This document shows positions 1 to 4,670 of a DNA stretch of 6,194 bases, in pieces. Made by a program: the position numbers and the translations under genes. Within the stretch, counting starts at the first letter, position 1. Each line of letters opens with the position of its first letter. The notes under the pieces are model-generated. The model was not told the origin of the DNA. It was given only the letters and a program-made list of their open reading frames with translations, and did not search any database. This DNA comes from Lachnospiraceae bacterium UBA3287. Lineage in GTDB: Bacteria > Bacillota > Clostridia > Lachnospirales > Lachnospiraceae. Location: NCBI GenBank assembly GCA_002362155.1, contig DETN01000067.1, positions 1 to 6,194 of the forward strand, written 5' to 3'.

Positions 1-272
1 GCTCCGCAGGACGTGCAGCTGTAGGCCTTCATCTTTGCGGCGTCCCCGCCCCAGGAAGCGACTTCGTCCGCGGTGAACTCTCCCGCAGAGTCTCCGCTTC
101 CTGATGCGGCGGCCTGGACGGCCTGCTGATTCTTTCCGGCGTAGAGCTCCTCGATCTGTTTCACGTCATATGCGGACCCGCAGTATTCACATACCAGCTT
201 TCCGGTCTTTCCGTCGAAATGCAGGGGTCCTGTACAGGCAGGACACTGATAAGAGCTTGTCTGGGATGCCAT
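1..272 (-). CDS. Zinc-ribbon protein, N-terminal 90 residues (partial, runs off left edge)
   Basis: This is the beginning of a minus-strand gene; 90 codons are visible and the rest lies left of the window. The start ATG (272-270) has an AGGAGG ribosome binding site at 286-281, eight bases upstream. The visible protein has a CPAC motif at residues 10-13 and a CEYCG motif at 28-32, the four-cysteine pattern of a TFIIB-type zinc ribbon. A low-complexity Ala/Gly/Ser linker follows (about 50-65), then a third CxxC (CTSC, 86-89) that probably opens a second zinc ribbon. Such proteins are common in Lachnospiraceae and are usually annotated as TFIIB-type zinc-ribbon proteins; their role is unknown and the visible part shows no catalytic domain. 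Zinc binding is inferred from the cysteines. The gene lies 162 bp downstream of the transporter on the same strand but has its own promoter-like sequence. Confidence 0.8.
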   Translation of the reverse strand, partial: MASQTSSYQCPACTGPLHFDGKTGKLVCEYCGSAYDVKQIEELYAGKNQQAVQAAASGSGDSAGEFTADEVASWGGDAAKMKAYSCTSCG

Positions 273-314
273 GGCATTTACCTCCTCTTATTTTTCTTAT
301 GATCTGATTTTGGG

Positions 315-330
315 GACCGGTCTTCCGGTC
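315..330. repeat. Perfect inverted repeat near the transcription start of the zinc-ribbon gene
   Basis: GACCGG, a four-base TCTT spacer, then CCGGTC form a perfect 6-bp inverted repeat. It lies just downstream of the predicted -10 box, so it would form either a hairpin at the extreme 5' end of the mRNA or an operator at the start site. No long T-run follows it on either strand, so it does not look like a terminator. Confidence 0.5.
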
Positions 331-336
331 ACTCCC

Positions 337-366
337 ATTCTACCATATGCGCAGGGCAATCGTCAT
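337..366 (-). promoter_or_regulatory. Putative sigma-A promoter of the zinc-ribbon gene
   Basis: On the minus strand a -10 box TAGAAT (342-337) is preceded, with an 18-bp spacer, by ATGACG (366-361), which matches TTGACA at four positions. Transcription would start near 330, giving a leader of about 58 bases before the ATG at 272. This is read by eye; the -35 is only moderate. Confidence 0.45.
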
Positions 367-434
367 AATTCCCCCTCCGCAGGTCTTAAAAATCCGTTAA
401 AATATAGAACAGGCAGAGGCTGATGCGCCTGATC

Positions 435-1274
435 CTAAATGTTCAGAAGCACCAGGGCCAGGGCAATGACGGCCATGGCCAGGAGCTTTCTTCTGCTCAG
501 GGATTCCTTAAAAAGCAGGAAGCCGGAAAGGGAGACCGCGGCGATGGTGCCTACGCTGACGGCGGGATAGACGATGACGGCCGGAAGGCTGCCCAGGGAC
601 AGGAGAAGGAAGCGGGAAGAAAAGTAGTTGGGGACTCCGATGAGGATCCCGCTGATGACTTCCCACCTGCCGATCCGCTCTCTCTTAAAGAAAAGGAGCA
701 GGAGGGAGATAGCAAAGGCTGCCGCAAAGATGTAGAAAAGATAGTAGTCCCTGACGGCTGTATCCCCTGTCTTGTCGAAAACATTGGCCATGGAGTCGGT
801 GATGCCCCCCAGGACAAGGAGGAGGGGCAGGAGCCATCTGCCGGAGGAGGCGCCTTCTCCCCCGGTATCCGTATGGATCATAAGGATGGAGGCGGCGGCC
901 AGGACGATGCCCAGGACCTGCAGGAGGGAAGGCACTTCCCTGAAGACCACCACGGCGATCAGGGTGGAGATGACGACGCCCAGCTTCATGAAGGTGGAGG
1001 CCATGGCCATGCCGTTCTTTTCTATGTTGAGCCGGTAGAGGACAAAGTTCAGGAGATAGAGGGCGCCCGTTATGCTGCCCAGGGCCATGGCCCTGTAAAA
1101 GCCCGGCAGAGGGGCGTAGAGGGCGATCCTGCCCGCAAAGAGGCAGGAGAGGACAGAGCAGACCAGGTAGTTGACGACGAACATTCCCATGGCGCTCCGG
1201 CGCTTTTCCTCCGTGGCCCGCATGGCCACGGCGATCAGGGATGAGGAGGCAACGGCCAGTATCAGAAAAAGCAT
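435..1274 (-). CDS. EamA/DMT-superfamily membrane transporter
   Basis: A complete 279-residue integral membrane protein. Hydrophobic segments can be placed at about residues 2-18, 28-50, 63-84, 89-111, 117-133, 146-165, 177-196, 204-230, 231-255 and 264-279. That gives ten predicted helices, the layout and length of the drug/metabolite transporter (EamA) superfamily, which arises from two five-helix halves. Short basic patches such as EEKRR (22-26), and KRER after helix 7, fit cytoplasmic loops. The start ATG (1274-1272) is preceded nine bases upstream by AAGGAG (1289-1284). The substrate cannot be deduced; family members move amino acids, nucleotide-sugar precursors or small metabolites. The gene is divergent from mazG, and no convincing terminator is seen after the stop codon. 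The plus strand is also open across most of it, an artefact of its GC-biased third positions. Confidence 0.85.
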   Translation of the reverse strand: MLFLILAVASSSLIAVAMRATEEKRRSAMGMFVVNYLVCSVLSCLFAGRIALYAPLPGFYRAMALGSITGALYLLNFVLYRLNIEKNGMAMASTFMKLGVVISTLIAVVVFREVPSLLQVLGIVLAAASILMIHTDTGGEGASSGRWLLPLLLVLGGITDSMANVFDKTGDTAVRDYYLFYIFAAAFAISLLLLFFKRERIGRWEVISGILIGVPNYFSSRFLLLSLGSLPAVIVYPAVSVGTIAAVSLSGFLLFKESLSRRKLLAMAVIALALVLLNI

Positions 1275-1384
1275 GGAATCAGGCTCCTTTTCGCAGAGAT
1301 GTACGGGCCGGCGCCCGCTGTGAGGTCCAGTATATCATAAAGGAAAAGAAAAGGGGCTGCAGATCGGAAAGAGAGGAAAGGGCC

Positions 1385-1885
1385 ATGGAAGAGAATCTAT
1401 ACGCGGCATGCAGATACAGGGGAGAAAAGGTCTTCAGGGAAGAGGACGGCCATGACCTGAAGGATCTGGAGGAGATCGTGGCCATCCTCAGGACCCACTG
1501 CCCCTGGGACAGGGAGCAGAATCTGGAGAGCCTGAAAAAGACCCTTTCGGACGAAACAGAGGAGGTCATGGAGGCCATAGACGGGGACGATGCGGACAAT
1601 CTCTGCGAGGAGCTGGGAGACCTGCTCTTCCAGATCGTATTTATGGCCCGGCTGGCTGAGGAAAAGGGACTTTTTACCCTGGACGACGTGATAAGCGGCA
1701 TCTGCAGCAAGATGATCCGCAGGCACCCCCACGTATTCGGAGACCAGGAGGTAAAGTCCAGGGAGGAGATCCGGGCCCTCTGGGGAAAAGTCAAGGCGGC
1801 GGAAAAGGAAAAGAAGGCCGGAAGGGCCAGGCGGAGCCTGAAGGGAGAAGAGCAGGGGACAGATCCCGGAAAGTGTCCCTCATAA
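1385..1885 (+). CDS. mazG: MazG-family nucleotide pyrophosphohydrolase, single-domain form
   Basis: This 166-residue protein matches the N-terminal MazG domain. Seen in sequence: HCPWDREQ (38-45), the metal-site motif EEVME (59-63, EExxE), EELGD (75-79, completing the ExxD pair) followed by LLFQIVFMA, and the family signature KMIRRHPHVFGD (109-120). W133 and a basic Lys/Glu-rich tail follow. MazG enzymes hydrolyse nucleoside triphosphates to monophosphates and pyrophosphate with Mg2+, clearing aberrant or alarmone-related nucleotides in the cytoplasm. E. coli MazG has two such domains in about 263 residues; here only the first is present and the tail is short and polar. I chose ATG 1385 because GAGG (1373-1376) sits eight bases upstream and homology begins soon after. 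The reading frame is open back to 1241, but that extension is low-quality sequence overlapping the divergent transporter. No clear promoter was found in the 110-bp gap. Confidence 0.9.
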   Translation: MEENLYAACRYRGEKVFREEDGHDLKDLEEIVAILRTHCPWDREQNLESLKKTLSDETEEVMEAIDGDDADNLCEELGDLLFQIVFMARLAEEKGLFTLDDVISGICSKMIRRHPHVFGDQEVKSREEIRALWGKVKAAEKEKKAGRARRSLKGEEQGTDPGKCPS

Positions 1886-1910
1886 GGCACCTGAAAAAGG
1901 GAACTCTTTC

Positions 1911-1939
1911 TTGACGGAGAAAACAGATTGTAGTAAAAA
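1911..1939 (+). promoter_or_regulatory. Putative promoter of the flavodoxin gene
   Basis: TTGACG (1911-1916, five of six to the -35 consensus), a 17-bp spacer, then TAAAAA (1934-1939, four of six to the -10). It lies in a distinctly AT-rich stretch 57 bp before the start codon. Two copies of AGATTGTAG flank the -10 box, so a regulator binding them could block polymerase. Positions are by eye. Confidence 0.55.
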
Positions 1940-1982
1940 TAGATTGTAGCAAATTTAATTTTACAAAATGCAATTACAATCT
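1925..1982. repeat. AGATTGTA boxes: two direct and one inverted copy upstream of the flavodoxin gene
   Basis: AGATTGTAG occurs at 1925-1933 and again at 1941-1949, 16 bp apart. The exact reverse complement of its first eight bases, TACAATCT, is at 1975-1982, just before the ribosome binding site. A weaker inverted copy, TACAAAAT, lies at 1962-1969. The first two copies bracket the predicted -10 box. The arrangement suggests an operator, but I do not recognise it as a known Fur, PerR, Rex or Spx site. Confidence 0.5.
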
Positions 1983-1995
1983 CAGGAGGTTTATC

Positions 1996-2403
1996 ATGAA
2001 AGTCGCTGTCAGATATTTTTCCAGAGGCGGAAATACAAAGAAGCTTGCAGATGCCATCGCTGAGGCCGTGGGAGCCGAGGCCCTTACCACGGAAGTTCCT
2101 CTTTCCGAGGATGTGGACATCCTCTTCCTGGGCAGTTCTGTCTATGCCTACGGTGTGGACGAGAGCGTAAAGAAGTTCATCGCCGGCAACAAGGTGAAGA
2201 TCGGAAAGGTCGTGAATTTCAGCACGGCGGCCCTGGTCAGATCCACCTATAAGCAGGTAGGGAAGCTCCTTAAGGAAAAGAACATTCCCATGGCGGAGGA
2301 AGAGTTCTACTGCAGAGGATCCTTCGGCCCCATGCACAAAGGAAAGCCAGACGCTGCGGATCGGAAGAGGGCTGCAGAGTTCGCAAAAAAGATCGTCGGC
2401 TAA
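1996..2403 (+). CDS. Small flavodoxin-like protein
   Basis: A 135-residue cytoplasmic protein of the flavodoxin fold. The N terminus holds a beta strand followed by FSRGGNTKKLA (8-18), the phosphate-binding loop (S/T-x-x-G-N-T type) that holds the FMN phosphate. ILFLGSSVYAYGVD (42-55) corresponds to the next strand and isoalloxazine-contact loop, and VVNFSTAALVRST (72-84) to the third FMN-contact loop. A conserved-looking YCRGSFG (105-111) and a C-terminal helix complete a compact flavodoxin. The sequence is shorter than classical electron-transfer flavodoxins (about 140-170), as is usual for the flavodoxin-family proteins of Clostridia. FMN binding and electron transfer are inferred; the redox partner is unknown. 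AGGAGG (1984-1989) lies six bases before the ATG. It has its own promoter with repeat boxes and stands 150 bp upstream of the peroxiredoxin gene, a loose link to redox stress. Confidence 0.85.
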   Translation: MKVAVRYFSRGGNTKKLADAIAEAVGAEALTTEVPLSEDVDILFLGSSVYAYGVDESVKKFIAGNKVKIGKVVNFSTAALVRSTYKQVGKLLKEKNIPMAEEEFYCRGSFGPMHKGKPDAADRKRAAEFAKKIVG

Positions 2404-2433
2404 GGCACAGTTTCAGTTCCGGGCCCGCATCTC

Positions 2434-2462
2434 TTGTAGGCTGATCTTTTCCGCCCTATAAT
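2434..2462 (+). promoter_or_regulatory. Putative promoter of the peroxiredoxin gene
   Basis: A perfect -10 box TATAAT (2457-2462) follows TTGTAG (2434-2439, three of six to the -35) with the ideal 17-bp spacer. The -10 lies inside a small dyad, CCTAT-A-ATAGG (2455-2465), which could be an operator half-site pair. Transcription would start near 2469, before the hairpin at 2485-2515, so that hairpin would be part of the bcp leader. The same TATAATAGG string recurs at the promoter of the TrpR-like regulator. Confidence 0.5.
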
Positions 2463-2484
2463 AGGCTTACGGATCAATGTCAGG

Positions 2485-2516
2485 AAAGGCCGGCTTCTGG
2501 AGCGCCCCGGCCTTTT
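2485..2516 (+). terminator. Terminator-like hairpin between the flavodoxin gene and bcp
   Basis: AAAGGCCGG (2485-2493) pairs perfectly with CCGGCCTTT (2507-2515) around a 13-base loop, ending in only four T residues. It is 82 bases after the flavodoxin stop and fits an intrinsic terminator for that gene, though the U-tract is short. It also lies downstream of the putative bcp promoter, so it may instead act as an attenuator or leader structure. Confidence 0.6.
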
Positions 2517-2553
2517 CAAATGCCTGTCCCGCGCTCCGGAAAGAGAGGATATC

Positions 2554-3012
2554 ATGCTGCTGGAAGTCGGAACAAAGGCTCCGGATTTTACACTGCCGGA
2601 CCAGAACGGAGAGATGCATTCCCTGAAGGACTATAAGGGACAGAAGGTCATTCTGTATTTTTATCCCAAGGACAGTACCGCCGGCTGCACGAAGCAGGCC
2701 TGCGGCTTTGCGGACCGCTATCCCCAGATCCGGGAAAAGGGCGCTGTGGTCCTGGGCATCAGCAAGGACTCCGTAAAGTCCCACAAGAACTTCGAAACAA
2801 AGTACAGCCTTCCCTTTACCATTCTTTCCGACCCGGACCACGCCGTGATCGAGGCCTACGGGGTCTGGCAGGAAAAGAAGAACTACGGTAAGGTGTCCAT
2901 GGGCGTGGTCCGCACCACCTATCTGATCGACGAAGAGGGCGTGATCGTAAAGGCCATCGGCAAGGTAAAGGCCGCGGACAATCCCCAGGAGATGCTGGAT
3001 GCCCTTTCCTGA
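2554..3012 (+). CDS. bcp: Thioredoxin-dependent peroxiredoxin, Bcp/PrxQ type
   Basis: A complete 152-residue atypical 2-Cys peroxiredoxin. It reduces hydrogen peroxide and organic hydroperoxides in the cytoplasm and is recycled by thioredoxin. Visible landmarks: APDFTLPDQNG (9-19), the first strands of the thioredoxin-like fold, then YFYPKDSTAGCTKQAC (35-50). In that motif P38, T42 and the peroxidatic C45 form the PxxxTxxC active site, and C50, five residues on, is the PrxQ-type resolving cysteine. The catalytic arginine is R120 in VVRTTYLID, and LSDPD (91-95) is a further family motif. The usual proline before GCT is alanine (A43) here, a mild variation. Length is typical (about 150). GAGAGG (2543-2548) is five bases before the ATG. 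It is followed by a very strong terminator, so it is probably monocistronic. Confidence 0.95.
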   Translation: MLLEVGTKAPDFTLPDQNGEMHSLKDYKGQKVILYFYPKDSTAGCTKQACGFADRYPQIREKGAVVLGISKDSVKSHKNFETKYSLPFTILSDPDHAVIEAYGVWQEKKNYGKVSMGVVRTTYLIDEEGVIVKAIGKVKAADNPQEMLDALS

Positions 3013-3048
3013 AAGTGTCAGGGACAGGCAGAGAAGTGATCTTTAAAA

Positions 3049-3086
3049 GGATCTGAAAAAAGTCTGAAAAAGGGTCTAAAAAAGGG
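3049..3086. repeat. Degenerate short repeat of GTCTGAAAAA type beside the terminator
   Basis: GATCTGAAAAAA, GTCTGAAAAAG, GGTCTAAAAAAG and the start of GGGTCC follow one another with a period of about 11-12 bp. Read on the minus strand this is a series of T-tracts separated by AGAC/GACC, directly behind the comB terminator stem. It may be backup U-tracts for read-through termination or slippage duplication. Confidence 0.5.
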
Positions 3087-3126
3087 TCCGGAAGGAAGCA
3101 GAGATGTGCTTTCCTTCCGGACCCTT
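3082..3126. terminator. Bidirectional terminator between convergent bcp and comB
   Basis: A perfect 16-bp stem (3082-3097 with 3111-3126) is topped by a short GCA/TGC pairing. On the plus strand it is followed by TATGTTTTCTTATT, a moderate U-tract for bcp. On the minus strand the stem runs into TTTTTT, then two further T-tracts of five and six residues, an excellent tail for comB. Its place between the two stop codons fits a shared terminator. Confidence 0.9.
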
Positions 3127-3156
3127 ATGTTTTCTTATTGCACAGGCAAAGGCTTC

Positions 3157-3182
3157 GGGGATTCGCTGAGGATCCCTTTTTT
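3157..3182 (+). terminator. Second terminator-like hairpin for plus-strand transcripts
   Basis: GGGGATT pairs with GATCCCT (five Watson-Crick pairs and two G-U pairs) around a seven-base loop and runs straight into TTTTTT. It stands about 30 bp after the main bcp terminator and 4 bp before the comB stop codon. It works only in the plus direction, so it could catch bcp read-through before it becomes antisense to comB. The stem is short. Confidence 0.5.
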
Positions 3183-3185
3183 CTC

Positions 3186-3884
3186 TTACAGGGAAGGGAC
3201 CTGAAAGGGGCGGAGGATCTTTCTGCCCTGCGGGTCCCTTTCCAGGCGGATGACGAAGGGGAAGCGGTCGCAGGATACGCAGAAGGCGAAGTCTTCCATG
3301 GGGAAGGCGGTCTGGTCCGGATCGAAGAACTTGGCGCCCTCCGTATAGCGGAGAGCGTCCGCCAGAGGCTGTATGTCCAAAGGCTTATCCTCCAGAAGGC
3401 TCTTTATATACTCTGCGCAGAGCACGTCCTCTCCGGCCCTGCGGACCCCTGCGTTGCCCATGGCCACCAGAGATACCTTCCGGGGGGCCTTCTGCCGGAT
3501 GTAGGCGGCCGCGGCCCTGGCGTTCACAAGGCTCCCTGTGATGATCTCATCTGCCATCACGGCGTTCTCAATGCCCTGGGTGCCGGCGCTGGTGGTATGG
3601 ATCAGGGTCTTTCCCCTAAGGTCCAGGCCTGCGGTCTCCGAGGGGGAGTTTCCGTACTCGAAGCCCTCTATGATGGCCCCGCCCCGCTCTCCGAAAAGGA
3701 TCCGGCGGGGATCCTCCCTTTTCAGGGCCAGGGCGTCCTCCACCTGGCCGACGGGATAGATGCACTCCGCGCCCTGGGAAAATAGCCAGCATTCCAGGGT
3801 AAAAGCCCTGAACACGTCTATGACCACCGTAAGTCCCTCTGCCCTGCGGGCTCCTTCGATCAGTTCCAGAATCTGTATCTCCAT
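3186..3884 (-). CDS. comB: ComB-family protein (2-phosphosulfolactate phosphatase homologue)
   Basis: A complete 232-residue protein with the ComB pattern along its length: VVIDVFRAFT (20-29), FGERGG (64-69), EGFEYGNSPSE (73-83), LIHTTSAGTQGI (94-105), GSLVNA (117-122), AMGNAGVRRAGEDVLCAEYI (141-160) and a C-terminal EDFAFCVSCDRF near 206-217. ComB removes phosphate from 2-phosphosulfolactate to give sulfolactate, a step of coenzyme M synthesis in methanogens; Bacillus uses homologues for spore sulfolactate. Bacterial homologues are frequent in Clostridia, often without the partner enzymes. No ComA, ComC, ComDE or sulfonate gene lies in this window, so the true substrate is open. Start ATG 3884 is supported by GGGGAG (3898-3893), eight bases upstream. 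The gene converges on bcp and diverges from the TrpR-like regulator, with an extended -10 promoter about 65 bp upstream. Family assignment is firm; the activity is inferred. Confidence 0.88.
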   Translation of the reverse strand: MEIQILELIEGARRAEGLTVVIDVFRAFTLECWLFSQGAECIYPVGQVEDALALKREDPRRILFGERGGAIIEGFEYGNSPSETAGLDLRGKTLIHTTSAGTQGIENAVMADEIITGSLVNARAAAAYIRQKAPRKVSLVAMGNAGVRRAGEDVLCAEYIKSLLEDKPLDIQPLADALRYTEGAKFFDPDQTAFPMEDFAFCVSCDRFPFVIRLERDPQGRKILRPFQVPSL

Positions 3885-3947
3885 CTGTCCTTCTCCCCGA
3901 AAATTTCTTCTTTGTTCTTTGATATCTGATCTCTGCGGATCCTATGT

Positions 3948-3956
3948 ATTGTACCA
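3948..3956 (-). promoter_or_regulatory. Putative extended -10 promoter of comB
   Basis: On the minus strand the sequence reads TGGTACAAT, a TACAAT -10 box (3953-3948) with the TGn extension that can replace a good -35. No convincing -35 is present at the right distance. It would give a leader of about 55 bases before the comB start. Confidence 0.5.
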
Positions 3957-3958
3957 CG

Positions 3959-3982
3959 AAAAGTCCCGGACGGGAGACTTTT
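3959..3982. repeat. Inverted repeat over the -35 region of the comB promoter
   Basis: AAAAGTC (3959-3965) and GACTTTT (3976-3982) are perfect 7-bp arms around a GC-rich 10-bp centre. The dyad sits immediately upstream of the comB extended -10 box, where a bound repressor or activator would contact polymerase. There is no clean T-run beyond the stem, so an operator is more likely than a terminator. No known regulator site is recognised. Confidence 0.5.
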
Positions 3983-4001
3983 CTACCCGGGAAAGGGAAA
4001 G

Positions 4002-4027
4002 GTCCTGCCGGGGAGTCCTGCCGGGGG
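4002..4027. repeat. 13-bp tandem duplication in the comB-yerC intergenic region
   Basis: GTCCTGCCGGGGA (4002-4014) is followed at once by GTCCTGCCGGGGG (4015-4027), matching at 12 of 13 positions; a degenerate TGTCCGCCG follows. It lies about midway between the two divergent promoters, too far from either for a core element, and has no coding support. Confidence 0.6.
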
Positions 4028-4049
4028 ATGTCCGCCGCCGTCGACCTCC

Positions 4050-4069
4050 GCACTTTTGCCCGGAAGTGC
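4050..4069. repeat. Small inverted repeat upstream of the yerC promoter
   Basis: GCACTT (4050-4055) and AAGTGC (4064-4069) flank an 8-base centre. It lies about 30 bp upstream of the predicted -35 box, next to a second short dyad centred on TTGCAA (4079-4084). Either could be an operator. Six-base arms are near the level expected by chance. Confidence 0.3.
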
Positions 4070-4100
4070 TTTAACACGTTGCAATGTAAAATAATCATAC

Positions 4101-4129
4101 TGGAAAAGATGTTCTGTAAGGGATATAAT
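4101..4129 (+). promoter_or_regulatory. Putative promoter of the TrpR-like regulator
   Basis: TGGAAA (4101-4106, four of six to the -35) and a perfect TATAAT (4124-4129) are separated by 17 bp. Transcription would begin near 4136, leaving a leader of about 110 bases. The flanking TATAATAGG is shared with the bcp promoter. Confidence 0.6.
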
Positions 4130-4135
4130 AGGACT

Positions 4136-4247
4136 TGGGGGAAAGAAGGCTCCGAAGGGGGCGGCCGATATGTGCCGCAGGGGCCTGTCCGAAGCCTGAA
4201 CATAAGCTGCAAAAGCGCAGCGGACAACAGGGATGGAGGAGGAACAG
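4136..4247 (+). other. Long GC-rich leader of the TrpR-like regulator gene, possibly structured
   Basis: Between the predicted start and the ATG are two local hairpins: GCGGC (4161-4165) with GCCGC (4174-4178), and GCTGC (4206-4210) with GCAGC (4217-4221). GGCT (4148-4151) may also pair with AGCC (4193-4196) to enclose the first. No known riboswitch, T-box or leader-peptide pattern is recognised and no terminator hairpin lies before the ribosome binding site. The pairing is by eye only. Confidence 0.3.
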
Positions 4248-4550
4248 ATGAAGAAAAGCCTTAATAAGGAAACTGTGGAACAGCTTTTCAAAGCCATACT
4301 GACACTTCGGGATATGGAAGAGTGTCATCTCTTCTTTGAAGATATCTGTACGATCAACGAGCTCAACTCACTGGCGCAGCGCTTTGATGTGGGCAGGCGG
4401 CTCCTGGACGGGCAGACCTATCAGACCATTTCGGAAGCGACTTCCGCTTCCACGGCCACCATCAGCCGGGTAGGAAGGCTTCTGGACGACGGCAGGGAAG
4501 GCATTGAGATGGCCGCGGAGAGGATCCGGGAAAAGGCGCAGGAAGAATAA
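4248..4550 (+). CDS. yerC: YerC/YecD-family TrpR-like DNA-binding regulator
   Basis: A 100-residue all-helical protein of the TrpR-related YerC/YecD family. LFKAILTLRDMEECHLFFEDICT (13-35), then NELNSLAQRFDVGRRLLDG (38-56), then the helix-turn-helix TYQTISEATSASTATISRVGRLL (57-79), with the family signature ASTATISRV at 67-75, closely parallel Bacillus YerC. It presumably dimerises and binds operator DNA; TrpR itself uses tryptophan as corepressor, but no ligand is established here. I chose ATG 4248 because AGGAGG (4237-4242) is five bases upstream. An in-frame ATG at 4233 would add MEEEQ but has no comparable site and would put the AGGAGG inside the coding sequence. The gene is divergent from comB, has a promoter with a perfect -10 box and a terminator 28 bp after the stop, so it is monocistronic. 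Targets may include dyads in its own upstream region. Confidence 0.9.
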   Translation: MKKSLNKETVEQLFKAILTLRDMEECHLFFEDICTINELNSLAQRFDVGRRLLDGQTYQTISEATSASTATISRVGRLLDDGREGIEMAAERIREKAQEE

Positions 4551-4577
4551 AGGCTCTGTCAGAGCAGAAAAATGTCG

Positions 4578-4610
4578 GCAGCAGTACCTCCGGGTACTGC
4601 TGCTTTTCTT
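4578..4610 (+). terminator. Intrinsic terminator of the TrpR-like regulator gene
   Basis: GCAGCAGTACC (4578-4588) pairs perfectly with GGTACTGCTGC (4593-4603) around a TCCG tetraloop, followed by TTTTCTTAT. An 11-bp stem, a small stable loop and a U-tract make a classic intrinsic terminator. A smaller dyad, GCTCTG-T-CAGAGC, lies just upstream at 4553-4565. Confidence 0.9.
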
Positions 4611-4670
4611 ATGGGGAAAAGGCCCGGAAGCGAAAGAACAGGACCGGAGAAAGGAGCAGAGGCGTAAAGA

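Noticed and set aside
423..1244. A long open frame (273 codons) on the plus strand opposite the EamA transporter.
   Set aside because: Its product is Gly/Asp/Gln-rich low-complexity sequence with no domain, it has no ribosome binding site, and the minus strand encodes a clear ten-helix transporter. GC-biased codons open the antisense frame.
1331..1338. TATATCAT as a -10 box for mazG or, on the other strand, for the transporter gene.
   Set aside because: Neither strand has a plausible -35 at the right distance nor a TGn extension, so a promoter call would be guesswork.
1241..1384. An upstream extension of the mazG reading frame.
   Set aside because: It overlaps the divergent transporter start, shows no MazG-like sequence and has no good ribosome binding site; ATG 1385 has one and fits the family.
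1856..1879. GGGACA/TGTCCC inverted repeat at the 3' end of mazG as a terminator.
   Set aside because: Only 6 bp with a 12-base loop, inside the coding sequence, and no T-run follows.
1279..2337. A 352-codon open frame on the minus strand across mazG and the flavodoxin gene.
   Set aside because: It is antisense to two genes with clear family motifs, and its translation is Ser/Phe/Arg-rich without a recognisable domain.
3138..3785. A 215-codon open frame on the plus strand opposite comB.
   Set aside because: ComB motifs are all on the minus strand; the plus product is low-complexity, starts inside the terminator zone and has no ribosome binding site.
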